Assembly: GCF_026745355.1 (NCBI RefSeq)
Contig: NC_079206.1
Location: forward strand, 34,678,983-34,742,982
Origin: Beta vulgaris subsp. vulgaris
Lineage: Eukaryota > Streptophyta > Magnoliopsida > Caryophyllales > Amaranthaceae
DNA: 64,000 bases
Direction of reading: 5' to 3'
Both the position numbers and the translations under genes were made by a program. Each line of letters opens with the position of its first letter. The first letter of the stretch is position 1. Below are positions 12,087 through 22,149 of the stretch, one piece after another. The notes under the pieces are model-generated. The model was not told the origin of the DNA and did not search any database. It saw only the letters and a list, made by a program, of their open reading frames with translations.

Positions 12087-12613
12087 ACTCTTCTTAGTTT
12101 AGTTTTTGTGGGAACATGAACTTTTTAATCTTTGTCGTTTCTATCTTTCTCTCTTGATTATGCTACAATGGAACTTGTTAATTTGATAATTCTAAGTTTA
12201 ATCTTTTTGCATGTGTGTGTCTATTGAATGTCTAATATTCTTGGATTGCGGTTTTGAGAGTTGAATGCTTTATTTGCTTATACTAACCAAATTGTTTCTC
12301 ACAAGTTTGGTCGTGCGATGTGTTTAGTAAATAACATTCATCTTTTTGAAATCGTGGACTAATGTTTTTGAAGATGCCAAAGGGGGAAAGATAAAGGCAA
12401 TTAGAGTAAATTTCTTATAATGGATTATGTTCTCATGTTTCTTCTTTACAAAATAAAATAGTGAGTCTAAACGAGTCTATAATAATTAATTTAACATTAA
12501 TTTAACTTGGTTGCATAACTTGGTTACATAGTTTGTTAAAATAGTTTTATATGACTTAAGTGTATTATATTGAATTATATGCCTTTTGTTGTCATCTTCA
12601 AAAAGGGCGAAAT
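12087..12613 (+). other. Sirevirus A 3' UTR and polypurine tract
   Basis: Non-coding stretch of about 530 bp after the envelope-like stop. A purine-rich AAAGGGGGAAAG tract occurs near 12380. The terminal tract AAAAAGGGCGAAAT (12600-12613) lies directly against the LTR and primes plus-strand synthesis in this family. Several polypurine tracts before the LTR are typical of Sireviruses. Confidence 0.75.
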
Positions 12614-14115
12614 CGTTGACCCTTGAGTTTTGAAGATGACTTAACCACAAAAGACATAGTATACTTTATTTATGTTGTTGCAAGGTGATTCATGATCGAG
12701 CAAAGAGAATATTTTGATTGAAGATTAAAACGGAGAATTAATCATGATCGAAGTAAAGATGTTCGAGAGATGAAGAATCAAGCATGGAATGAAGATTAGA
12801 ATACATTAGGGTATTTATTATCTTCATGTTAAGGTTGAGTAAAAACTTAATTAAAGTTCGTGGTGAATTATCAAAGGAACTTGGTTCTGTTCCCATGAAA
12901 GGAACAGACCTGGCACTATAGGAACAAGGTTAGGGAACAAGACTTAAAACTGATTTAGGAACTCCTAAGAGACTCTAATGTTGTGCGCCTAAGTTAAACT
13001 TGTGCCCAATATAGTTGTTAGAGTTTTTAGGGTTGTTTTAAATAAGATCCACTATTTTAGGAATTTAGTTTAAGTTTGTTAGGAAAAGATTTTAAAAAGA
13101 TTTTCTGATTTTAATTTAACCGATTTTCAAATATTATCTTTTTATCTTTTCGGTTTTTAAATGTTTCGGATTTTAAAATATAAAAACAGTTTTTTCGTTT
13201 TTATTAAAGATATTTTGAAAAAGATATTTTTCCTACAAACTAGCTAAAGTATTTAAATTATTTTATTTCCTAAAAATTGGATTGCACGCCTAAAGCTACC
13301 GCTACACGATTTATGTAGTTAGTGGATTTAGTGGCTTAGTTAATTATCCTCCAAGTATTTAATTAAATTAAATGGGTTTAATTATTCTTCAAGTTTTGTA
13401 AAACCACGTAATATGTTATTGCTTCCCTTATGGAGTGAAGTAGTGGATTATTTACTTGACATAAAATATTTAATTTATTTAATTAAATTAGTTAACATCA
13501 TGGAGATCATGGGATAATGGTCTAACTTAGTGGTGATAATGTCTTGTCTTAATTGTCTATAAATAGGCGCCTAATTCATTTAAACAAAATGTGTCTGACT
13601 TAGTTAATTTGTCTTAAGTTATCTAAAGTGTCAGTGCCTTTTCCTTAAGAGAATTCATACTTACATTAATCGAGTTTATTACTCTTCCATTATTTTACAA
13701 AGTGTACTTTTGAGAAAAGGGTTTGAGTGAACTCTTGTAAGTGTGAGAAGCTTTGAGTGAAGCAAGAGAAAGAGAGAGAGAAAGAGAAAGAGAAAGGAAC
13801 TTCTAGTGAAGTTTGAGAGGAACGTCGGTTGTGGGAACTGTCGTTGGGAACTTGAGTTGAGTTACTTAAGTTGAGAATCGAGAGAAAAGTAATAGGTTGT
13901 AATCAGAGTTGTTTTGGCCTATTATAGTGGAAAGTTGTTTAAAATCCCTTGTGGTCGAGGTTGTTTCTTCCTACTAGGCTTAGGAAGTTTTTCCTCGCTA
14001 AATCTCTCATGTTCCCATTGTTTGTTCCCAAGTTTACTTTTAATTCTGCAAAAAGTATAGCTTATTCTTTCACTATAATTCACCTCCCCTCTTATAGTGC
14101 TCATATTATACAACA
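12614..14115 (+). repeat. 3' LTR of Sirevirus A
   Basis: About 1.5 kb. The expected start TGTTG reads CGTTG here (mutated). It ends ATATTATACAACA, the same end that borders the primer site of Sirevirus B. It contains a clear TATA box (13558-13566) and a GA-rich microsatellite (about 13761-13799). The right flank (TGCTA onward) is minus-strand LINE coding sequence, so this copy landed in that LINE. The other LTR is left of the window. Confidence 0.88.
13558..13566 (+). promoter_or_regulatory. TATA box in Sirevirus A LTR
   Basis: TATAAATAG followed by GCGCC, about 560 bp before the LTR end. The same place in the Sirevirus B LTR (about 45470, minus) has decayed. Typical core promoter position for LTR transcription start. 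Confidence 0.6.
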
Positions 14116-14625
14116 TGCTAAAAAATTATTACAGACCAACCTCCTCTAATTCACTCTGGTACATTCACCTGTCAGCAACCTATATGCTTTCTTCATAAAG
14201 AAATGTTGACCAGTGCTCATAGCTTACCATCCTCCAATTTCATCCAGAGTTACTCTTGCACTAGTAATCAACCAAGATGACTGGTTACTAATCCTAACAA
14301 TAGCATAGGTTTGCCTTTATAGTAGGCATAAACCCACTTAACTTACAACTTATCTCTCTTAAATTCAATAGCCCAAAGAAGCTTTAACTTGGCTGCATTA
14401 ATTGTTCCATTATTTGTCCATGTTAATAATGTTTCAACCACCAGCACATTTTGGAAGTTGTAAAACTACCCAGGCCACTGGTGCGTTCTTAGACTCCTTA
14501 GTTCCACCAGTCCAAAGAAATATTCTACAAACACTCTGACTTTAATGTTTTCTAAAACTCGTAGTCCAATGAGAGACTTTTTTGGAATTCAGACCATTAA
14601 TTAAGACAGTAAAAAATTGAATAAC
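14116..14625 (-). pseudogene. Minus-strand LINE ORF2, C-terminal segment
   Basis: Read right to left, this gives plant L1-type ORF2 sequence downstream of the RT: the block IFLWTGGT (about 14505-14530), then APVAW and LPKCAGG, WAIEF, a SWLI-containing stretch, and AYRLLTGEC near 14165 with TRVN continuing to the edge. Several stops and shifts. It continues the same LINE found at 18138-18781 and 51360 onward, in the correct order and strand. Cut on the left by the Sirevirus A LTR. The boundary at 14625 is approximate. Confidence 0.75.
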
Positions 14626-14971
14626 ATAATATCCAACACTAAAAAGCACTCTAGAAATATCAAAAACACATTTTTATCTATTTCTTTCTCAATCGAATAT
14701 TCTCAAATACTTCAAAACATAAATGAACCTATACAAAATTGAGTATTTGAACCACTACTACAAGACTAAAGGTTTGCTTATTTAAAACTCCATAATACAA
14801 GACCTAAGCAACAAAGGTTTAAAGCCTGAAGGCCCCTCTATTAGTGCCAACTTCCTTCCTGTTTCATTTTCATTACAGTAGACATTAAATTGAGATCGCT
14901 TGTAGAATTTTGTATAATATTTCCTATTCTCATTGCATGACTTTTTAGATGACTTTTGTATTGTGTTTATG
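14626..14971. other. Unidentified insert, left part
   Basis: AT-rich DNA between two segments of the minus-strand LINE. No coding pattern recognised. Together with 17234-18137 it forms an insert of about 1.25 kb that itself holds the solo LTR. No terminal repeats or target duplication were found by eye. Confidence 0.4.
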
Positions 14972-17233
14972 TGTAACACCCTGTTTCCCGAGCTGCTAGC
15001 GGAACACACTCAACATCCATAAACTAGAATCCAAATCTTAATTAATAAAATCGCAGCGGAAAAAAATCCTTAATTACACCAATATCTCAACTAATATTCC
15101 CAAATATTATATACAACGACATATAAATAACTATTCTCAAATCAACTATTCTCAAATCAACTATCTAGATACAAACTCAATCCTTAATCTAGGACGACAT
15201 CATAATCTTGCTTCACTTCCATTCTCGAGCTCTTGATACCAAACTTGTAACCTTTACAAAACAAACAAAATTCTAAAATGAGTGGAAAACTCGTAACCTT
15301 TACTTCAACCCGTTATAAACATTTTATTTCTCAAATCATTTTCATCTCGTTACAACGCTGGCATAGCTCACTCTCTTTAACAAATCAGTGGCAAGTACAA
15401 GCTTTGGACAAAGGAACAACGGTGCCTCCAAGCTTTGCTATGGAGTCCAGCAATACTACCCCTAAGGTTTGTTATGGAGCGTAGCCGACCATATCAGCTC
15501 AAAAGAGTAACCATCCTCCACCCATACCTTGCCCACTTTTTATTTTCAGTTTATAAACTAAGCCAACAAAACAATTGCATATTCATATTCATCGAATAAC
15601 ATTTCCAGAATCAACTCACAACATCACATTCATAATTATGGCCATAGCATGAAGTTATATACGAAAACTGAATAGAGAGATCCAAACATGAGGGCATAAG
15701 TAATACATTTTACTGAACATAAAAGTTACTTGAACCGCAATCCAATTCCTTAATCTTCGAGAGTACTCCACTCCATGATCATCCTCCAACAATCACCTCA
15801 CAATGACAACAATAATCAATAACCAAACTTAAACTAATCTAAACTAGAAAGCATAATCATAACTAATTCCCAATTTAGAAATTATCAACCTTTAACATCC
15901 CAATTCCATAATCCTTAATTCATAATCAACCATAAATTCAATAACAACACTAGCTACATCACATGACTAGCATTCTCAATTCATAATCATAATTCTAGAT
16001 TGTAGAACTAAACTAACTAAACTTAACTCACATAATAATATGCATACCAAAATACATTTCATTTCACAATCATGCTTGAAAATAGAAAGAAACAATCATG
16101 TGACCACCGGTAGGAAAATCTCTAGGTTACAATCCAAACTAAGTGTGTACCTTCACTTGAGTTGCTTAGTGCACTTAAAACTTCTTAATCCAAGTGGTTT
16201 ACTCTTCCTACAGCTTCCCCTGAATATGTAAAGTGTTAGGGATTAGTTTAAATAAGTTTTAGAACATAAATAACTAAGCTAAGGACAAGGGAGATGCAAA
16301 GATATACTTACAGCAATCTGTTTAATGTTCCTATGAAGTTTTCTATGATTTCTCAAAGCTTGAAAACTCTACTAAAAGCTTGAAACACTAAGGAATTATG
16401 TCTAGAAGAGTTATATTTAAAGAGAAGTAGGTGTCAAAGAAGAAGATTTAAGAGAAAAGGACAAAAAATCATGACACCCTTTTATAGGGCTTGTTCTAGC
16501 GGTACCCATGGGGGAGGGAAATGGGTTCTTGGAGTTTCTGGGTGATTCTTGCTTGAGGGTTTTGCCTTAGTTGTTGGCTTACATCCATACAAAGATTTTT
16601 GAGAGATCGACACTTAAGTAGTTGCTAAGTAGCTTTCTTTCAGCATAGGTTTAAGCTGTAATTTAAGTTGACCTATTTTTACTATGTAGGCAATTTACCT
16701 TATTGAGCCACACAATTCATGGGCATAAATGACCATTTAACCTAAATACATCCCAAGAATGTCATATATCAAGTTTGTTTGGGTTCTGAGCTCGGATCCC
16801 ACCCCGAAAGGCTCTTTAACTAGAAGTTCATCGTTACCCGATAAAACAATCTCCAAATGATTTTCACAATCTTAAGGAATAGGCTCTCAAGGGATTTCTA
16901 ACTTATCTATTGGTTCTCAATGCTTTCTTAACCACTAATAATGATAGTTCTTATCCTCTTTGACCTTTGTTAACCATTAAGAATGATAGTGCTTATCCAC
17001 AAGCTTTCTTAATCTCTAAGAATGATGGTTCTTATCCACTTACTTTCTTAACCACTAAGAATGTTAGTTCTTATCCACTTACTTTATTAACCATTAAGAA
17101 TGATGGTTCTTATACACTTTTTTCCTAGTATGATGTTGAAGAGAATTCTAACTACTTAAAGGACCAAAGCCTGATGAAGACTTAATATAGCTAACAAAAT
17201 ATTTGAACCTGCTTAAAAATTCAAGCTATTACA
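14972..17233 (-). repeat. Solo LTR of a Tekay-like gypsy element with perfect TSD
   Basis: 2262 bp from TGTAACACCCTG to GCTATTACA, flanked on both sides by TTATG (14967-14971 and 17234-17238), a perfect 5-bp target duplication. No internal element sequence, so this is a solo LTR left by LTR-LTR recombination. Minus orientation is inferred because the complement of CGCAGCGGAAAA near the left end matches the CCGCTGC stretch near the 3' end of the Tekay LTR at about 4447. It contains a five-copy tandem repeat at 16928-17120. Confidence 0.85.
16928..17120. repeat. Tandem repeat, about 39 bp x 5, inside the solo LTR
   Basis: Five copies of a unit with core TTAACCAYTAAGAATGAT followed by GTTCTTATCCAC, starting at 16928, 16970, 17009, 17048 and 17087 (spacing 42, 39, 39, 39). 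Copies differ by a few substitutions. Confidence 0.85.
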
Positions 17234-18137
17234 TTATGACTTTTAATTGTGATTGCACGATGACCTATACTGCATATTTATATTTATATCACACCAAGTA
17301 AGATTAATTGAAGGACCTGCTATAGGACCCATTAATCTTGTTTTATTTAAGAAAGTGATCCTTAAAATTACATTTATGTGTTAAATCCGACACTTAATAT
17401 ATTTGCCATTTTATGCAATTAAACTAAATTACTCTCGTTTATATTTCAAGTTAAAATATTTCACTTTATTAAGTAAGGATATTCACCTACAACTTAAATT
17501 ATAGCATATTCATTTTATTTATTTTTTCTTAAATTGATTGGCGATTATTATAAATTTCAAAACATAAAAATTGTATAGCCTACAAGACATTTACATGCTT
17601 CCATGTATGTATGAACTTATGGTATTACATTACTAGCTTTGGAATAATATGAGATTGGGAATTATATTGTGGCTAGTGATAAGGGAAAATAATGTTGTTC
17701 TCAGTATTTGGACCTAAATTATTGGTTAGCCTGTTATATGATGGTTGTCTTATCATTTCTCCAACAAAGGCTAGTTGATAAACATTCTTTTTTTATTTCC
17801 CATGAACAAATTATAGCCAATAATCATTTAATGGAAAAATCGATTATTAATATTCAAACGATTATTTTAATTAGCGATTTTCCCCACTAAAAGTCCATTA
17901 CACAAATTACATAAGCAATTTTAGCCTATCAAAAAAATGGTATCACTTATCTAACATGACTACATAAATGGTATGGAAGGAATTAAGTTTCAAAATGGTG
18001 TCAAATCAATATAATTTCTGATTTTTCTCTTTCATTACTTTTTCCTAAAAATATTATAAAAAGCAAGTAGGGTAAAGTTCAACCCAAATTCTAAGAGTTA
18101 AATTTTCAATTAGTTATCAAATAATTTCAATTAGTTA
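17234..18137. other. Unidentified insert, right part
   Basis: About 900 bp of AT-rich DNA beginning with the TTATG target duplication. No coding signature. Next to the LINE at about 18107-18150 the phrase CAATTAGTTATCAAA occurs twice. Probably the other half of an older, unrecognised insertion. Confidence 0.4.
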
Positions 18138-18781
18138 TCAAACAATTCCAGCAAGCTCCCTAGCAATATCATCGTTAACACCACAAATATACAAATTAAT
18201 GTTCTCCACACTCGATGCTTCTTCACAAGTTTCAGAAAATTTTGTGAAAGCTTTGAACATAACATTAATAGAGTTAGCACTGGCCGTAATAAATAAAAAT
18301 AAACTGTCAGAAAACATCAAATCGGTAATGTTGATTTTCTCATATATTGGATGGTAGTTAAGCTTGGGATCATTATTAAACTCATTCAAACACCTACTCA
18401 AATGCTTCATGCTTAGAGAAAAAAGGAAAGGAGATAGAGGATGTCCTTGCCTTAAACCTTTCTTTGCACAAAAATGTTCAGAAGGCAGACCATTTACTAA
18501 TATGGAATATGAGACGACACTCGTGACAATTTCCATAATCGATCCAATATATCTGCTAGGAAAGCAAAGCTTTTTAAGTTAACTCTCTAAGAAGTTCCAT
18601 TCCACATAATTATAGGCTTTTCTATTGTCTACTTTCATCTGACATCCAACAGACATATTTGATCTTGAGTATCCAATAATTAATTCAGCACCAATGCGAA
18701 TATTGTCTGCAATAATTCTGTCAGGTATGAAACCTGATTGAGTATCACTCACCAGTTCACCTTTAACTGATTGAAGTCTGT
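18138..18781 (-). pseudogene. Minus-strand LINE ORF2, reverse transcriptase segment
   Basis: Right to left: SGFIPDR and ADNIRIGAE (about 18735-18675), MKVDNRKAYNYVEW (about 18640-18600), KKGLRQGHPLSPFLF (about 18470-18425) and the catalytic-box region, where LMFSDSLFLF (about 18315-18285) replaces the usual FADD, losing both catalytic Asp residues at that site. It ends inside the segment after the RT (CGVNDDIARELAGI) at an unidentified insert. The right edge is cut by the Athila array. The reading phase continues at 51360. Confidence 0.85.
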
Positions 18782-19082
18782 TGATGTTATGATTTTATAT
18801 ATAGTTTTTCCCCCTACTTAAATGCCAAAAGGGATGCTTCTGGTGCTCTTTGGAGCCATTTTGTACTAACTTTCTCCATCTAGTTGTGTTTTGCTGTTTT
18901 GTGTCAAATTGCAGGTTTTAGGGAACTATTCCCTACTTTTTAATTAGTATATGGCCGATACATGGGATTCGATAGGTTTGATGCTGACTCCCGAGGTCTT
19001 GACGACACTTTCCGAGACCCTTGAGCAAAAGAAGAGCTGAAGATTTGGCACTTAAAGCCAAGAAATGAGGAAAGGATGTCGA

Positions 19083-19390
19083 GCCCGATCCAATTGGGAC
19101 GTACATCCCGATCGGGCACCCAAGAGGCCCAAATAACTTTTATTACGAACCTGATCGGGCGTTCAAGCCCTGTCGTAATTCATTGTTAACACCCAATCAG
19201 GCGGTTTGGCCCAACTTCATCAGGTGCCCATGGAAAGATATGCTTCACCCCTGCTGAGTTTGTAGGCGGCTCGATGGCATCGGGCGGGTCGACCCAATTG
19301 CATCGGGCGCCTGTGGTTTAATGCTGCTTTCAGTGGTTTGGAGCATAATTGGTTGGGCGTAGTTGGCCCGATCAGGCGGACCCGCCACAC
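19083..19390. repeat. Degenerate GCCCGAT...ATCGGGC palindrome cluster in LTR1
   Basis: Examples: 19083-19099 (GCCCGAT, 3-nt loop, ATTGGGA), 19106-19117 (CCCGATCGGG core), 19269-19285 (GCTCGATGGCATCGGGC) and 19291-19307. Many differences are C to T or G to A, fitting decay of methylated CpG/CpHpG sites. Homologous clusters lie in LTR2 (about 33550-33820) and LTR3 (about 50085-50360). Confidence 0.8.
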
Positions 19391-19447
19391 GCTTTTTAAT
19401 AAATTCCAGACTGCTTTTTAAGACTTTTTCCTATTGGTTTGAGGACT

Positions 19448-19458
19448 TATATAAATAG
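19448..19458 (+). promoter_or_regulatory. TATA box in Athila LTR1
   Basis: TATATAAATAG, just downstream of the palindrome cluster. LTR3 has TATAAATAA at 50424-50432; in LTR2 the site has decayed to GAATAAATAG near 33868. Confidence 0.6.
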
Positions 19459-20328
19459 AAAAAAAATTAGATTATCTATTATTCATCTTAGTTTTAACAT
19501 GAGTGTTCATAGTTTTCTCTAGAGAGTGATTTCAGAACACTAGTTTATTGCTTTTTGCTTTCCATTCAAGATCAAACCATTGGCTTATTCACTAGTTCAA
19601 TACAATTCTTCAATTTGGTAATCTTTCTTTATTACTTTTTTTATTGTTGATTAGATTACTTTCTTAGTTATTTGCAATGTTCCAAACTCTGAGTTTTGAT
19701 ATTTATTTTGTTCTTGTTTTCATAATTATGAGTGAGTAGTTTTATTTCTAGGATTGTGGGGATCTATGTTTGCAATGAGGGATCTATTATTTTCATAATT
19801 ATGATTAGTCTAATTGCCATTTATTTCAATTGTTTACTGTGGTTGAATCGTTCATGATTGATCTATAAGTTAGGCCTGATTTATAATTCTAATATCACAA
19901 TACTGAATCTGCTTCGAGAGGAGAGATACTGTATAGGCTTTAAACCATTAGGCAAAGTGACCCTTGACCATGCGAGAGCAGCTAAGTGATCTTTGAGGGA
20001 GGTAATGTTCAAGACAAAATACATGTGCCCTAGATAAATTGATTTATAAGGTGGTTTGTCATTCATCCCTGATTTACCGAATTGTATGCATAATGATCCA
20101 TAACCATAGTACATTATTAATTGATTTATACCTTTGTGTTTAATTTTGTTATTTGCTTAATTAGTTTAGTAACACAACCATCTTCATCTGATTTTGTTAG
20201 TATAATATTAGAGTTCAGATATAATAATATAACTTTCTACATGTGGATTCGATCCTCACTTCCTTGACTACTAGTTAGAGGACCTTAGGTTCTTTGATTA
20301 GGTGATGTGACTTTAGCTTGTAAAATTT

Positions 20329-20346
20329 TGGCGTCGTTGTCGGGGA
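20329..20346 (+). promoter_or_regulatory. Primer binding site, Athila internal 1
   Basis: TGGCGTCGTTGTCGGGGA, two changes from the TGGCGCCGTTGCCGGGGA typical of Athila elements, which matches the 3' end of tRNA-Asp. It lies five bases after the LTR end. Marks the start of minus-strand DNA synthesis. Confidence 0.8.
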
Positions 20347-20464
20347 GACGGTTTATTTTTATTTGTCTAGATTGTAGTATTACACTAACCTCTACTCTGA
20401 AGAGTACCTGTTCTTCGGAGCATGTCACGTTTGTTTTAGTGTTTTTGGTGTAAGAGGAGGAAAG

Positions 20465-22100
20465 ATGAAATCCCCAAATCTCATTCCATTTGATTCGGAG
20501 ATTGAAAAGACCGCTCGTAGACTCAGAAAGAAAACTAAGCAAGCAAAGTTATCTGCAGGGACACCCTCCCAAAAGACACCTGCTCCACTATCTTCACCAC
20601 AACAAGAATTCCCCGTCTCACCTATTATTCTCAAAATGGGTGAGAATGTTACACGAACCTTTGGGACTATGCACAACGATCTCTTGATAATGTACCCACT
20701 GGGGTATGGATGCCCACTATCGCTGCTACGAATTTTGAGATCAAGTCTCATGTTCTGAATATGGTTCAGAATAATCAGTTTGCTGGGTTACCATCTGAAG
20801 ACCCAAATCAGCACATGCAGCAATTTTTACAATGTTATGCTACTCAGAAACAAGCTGGTGTTACTGCTGATGAGATGAAACTCATCTTATTTCGCTTTTC
20901 TCTATGCGATAAAGCTCTGTTTTGGTATAATAATGAGCCTTCTACCATCACCACCTAGGCAGAACTTTCAAAGATTTTTCTCATTAAGTGTTACCCTTAC
21001 CAAAAAACTGCAGATATGAGACATGCCATAGTCACTTGCACCCAAGATCCTGGTGAATCCTTCTATGAAGCTTGGGATAGGTTCAAGTATCTGCAGCGTC
21101 TTTTTCCTCATCATGGTTTGGACTGGTGGTATTTGTGTCAGATTTTCTACACTAAAGTTGATGCATATACAAGGCGGGTAATTAATGGAGCATTCGGTGG
21201 GTTCTTCATGTAGAAGACCATTGATGAAGGGTATGAATTTCTGGAGAAACTAGCATCTAATGAAGCATCTACTATTCCTTCCTCTATGAAAAAGGGAGGT
21301 AAACGTGATGTTGAAGCCATTTCCTTACTGTGTGCACAACTAGCTGCTCTAACTCAAAAGATCGATTCCTTAAAGTTAGGTAATGGCTCCTTCCACATGA
21401 GTGTTAACGCGATAGCTAGTGCTTCAAATTACAATGTTCTCACTTGTGATGCTTGTTGGATACATGGGCGTAACTCTCAAGAGTGTAATGCGCTCCTATC
21501 CTCTAATATAGGGGGCAACTGTGAGGCAGTTAATGCTTTTCAGTCACAACCTAGGAATCAGTTCAACCTATATTCTAACACCTACAATCCAGGGTTGGGA
21601 ATCCGTTCAAACCTTTCATATATGAGTAATAATGTGTTGAATCCTCAACCTCAACAACCATATGTGCCTGAACAACAGGTTCAACAATATCAACCTCCAC
21701 AACAAGCTCCTCCTAGCTTCTAGAGAAATCAAGTTCCTGAACAACCAACTCCTACTACTGACCTAGCCATGACAGAGTTGAAGAACACGATGTTTCACAT
21801 GCAGAAAGGTTTCAATGCTTTTCAAGCCATCACAAAAACTCAACTAAAAATTTTAGGTACGGATAATAAGATGTTGGAGACTTAACTAGCTCGGTTGGCT
21901 AGTTCTTCTGCTAGTAGGTCACCTGGGTTATTACCTTCACAACCAATGACATTACTCTTAGGAGTGGAACACAATATGATGGTCCAACGATGCTTAAGGA
22001 TGATCCGGTTCAACCTGAAAAATTATAGATCTCACTTAAAATTGCACAAATCCTGAGGAGACCACCAATGCAAATGTAGAGAACCATATAGTACCTGAAA
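20465..22100 (+). pseudogene. Athila gag, broken (internal 1)
   Basis: The start ATG at 20465 (MKSPNLIPFDSEIEK) is taken because homology to the second copy (about 48205) begins at this block. Retrotransposon gag domain at about 20715-21240: FEIKSHVLNMVQNNQFAGLP, then LFRFSLCDKALFWYN, FYEAWDRFKYLQRLFPHHGL and the GYEFLEKLAS block. A Gln/Pro-rich tail follows (21640-21720). Capsid-forming role by family. A frameshift near 20690 and stops at about 20956, 21211, 21721 and 21883 disrupt it. A C..C..H..C-like segment (CDACWIHGRNSQEC, about 21450-21490) is probably the zinc knuckle. Confidence 0.88.
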
Positions 22101-22149
22101 AAGTTCCATCTACCACTCTTGTGATAAAGTTACCATTCCCAATCGCCTA

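Larger units (their letters stand above)
18782..20323 (+). repeat. Athila array LTR1 (5' LTR)
   Basis: 1542 bp beginning TGATGTTATG; its end is set by the point where copies diverge (TTAGCTTGTCA in the others, TTAGCTTGTAA here). It is followed after five bases by the primer site. It carries a degenerate cluster of GCCCGAT/ATCGGGC palindromes (19083-19390) and a TATA box at 19448-19458. Confidence 0.88.

Noticed and set aside
18777..18781. Absence of a target duplication for the Athila array (TCTGT against TTGTT)
   Set aside because: The right flank fits TCTGT if one C was lost, and the LINE frame across the two flanks supports a shared target; kept as a probable TSD.
20329..20346. tRNA-like sequence
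   Set aside because: Only matches the 3' end of a tRNA; it is a primer binding site by position, as is 44920-44931.
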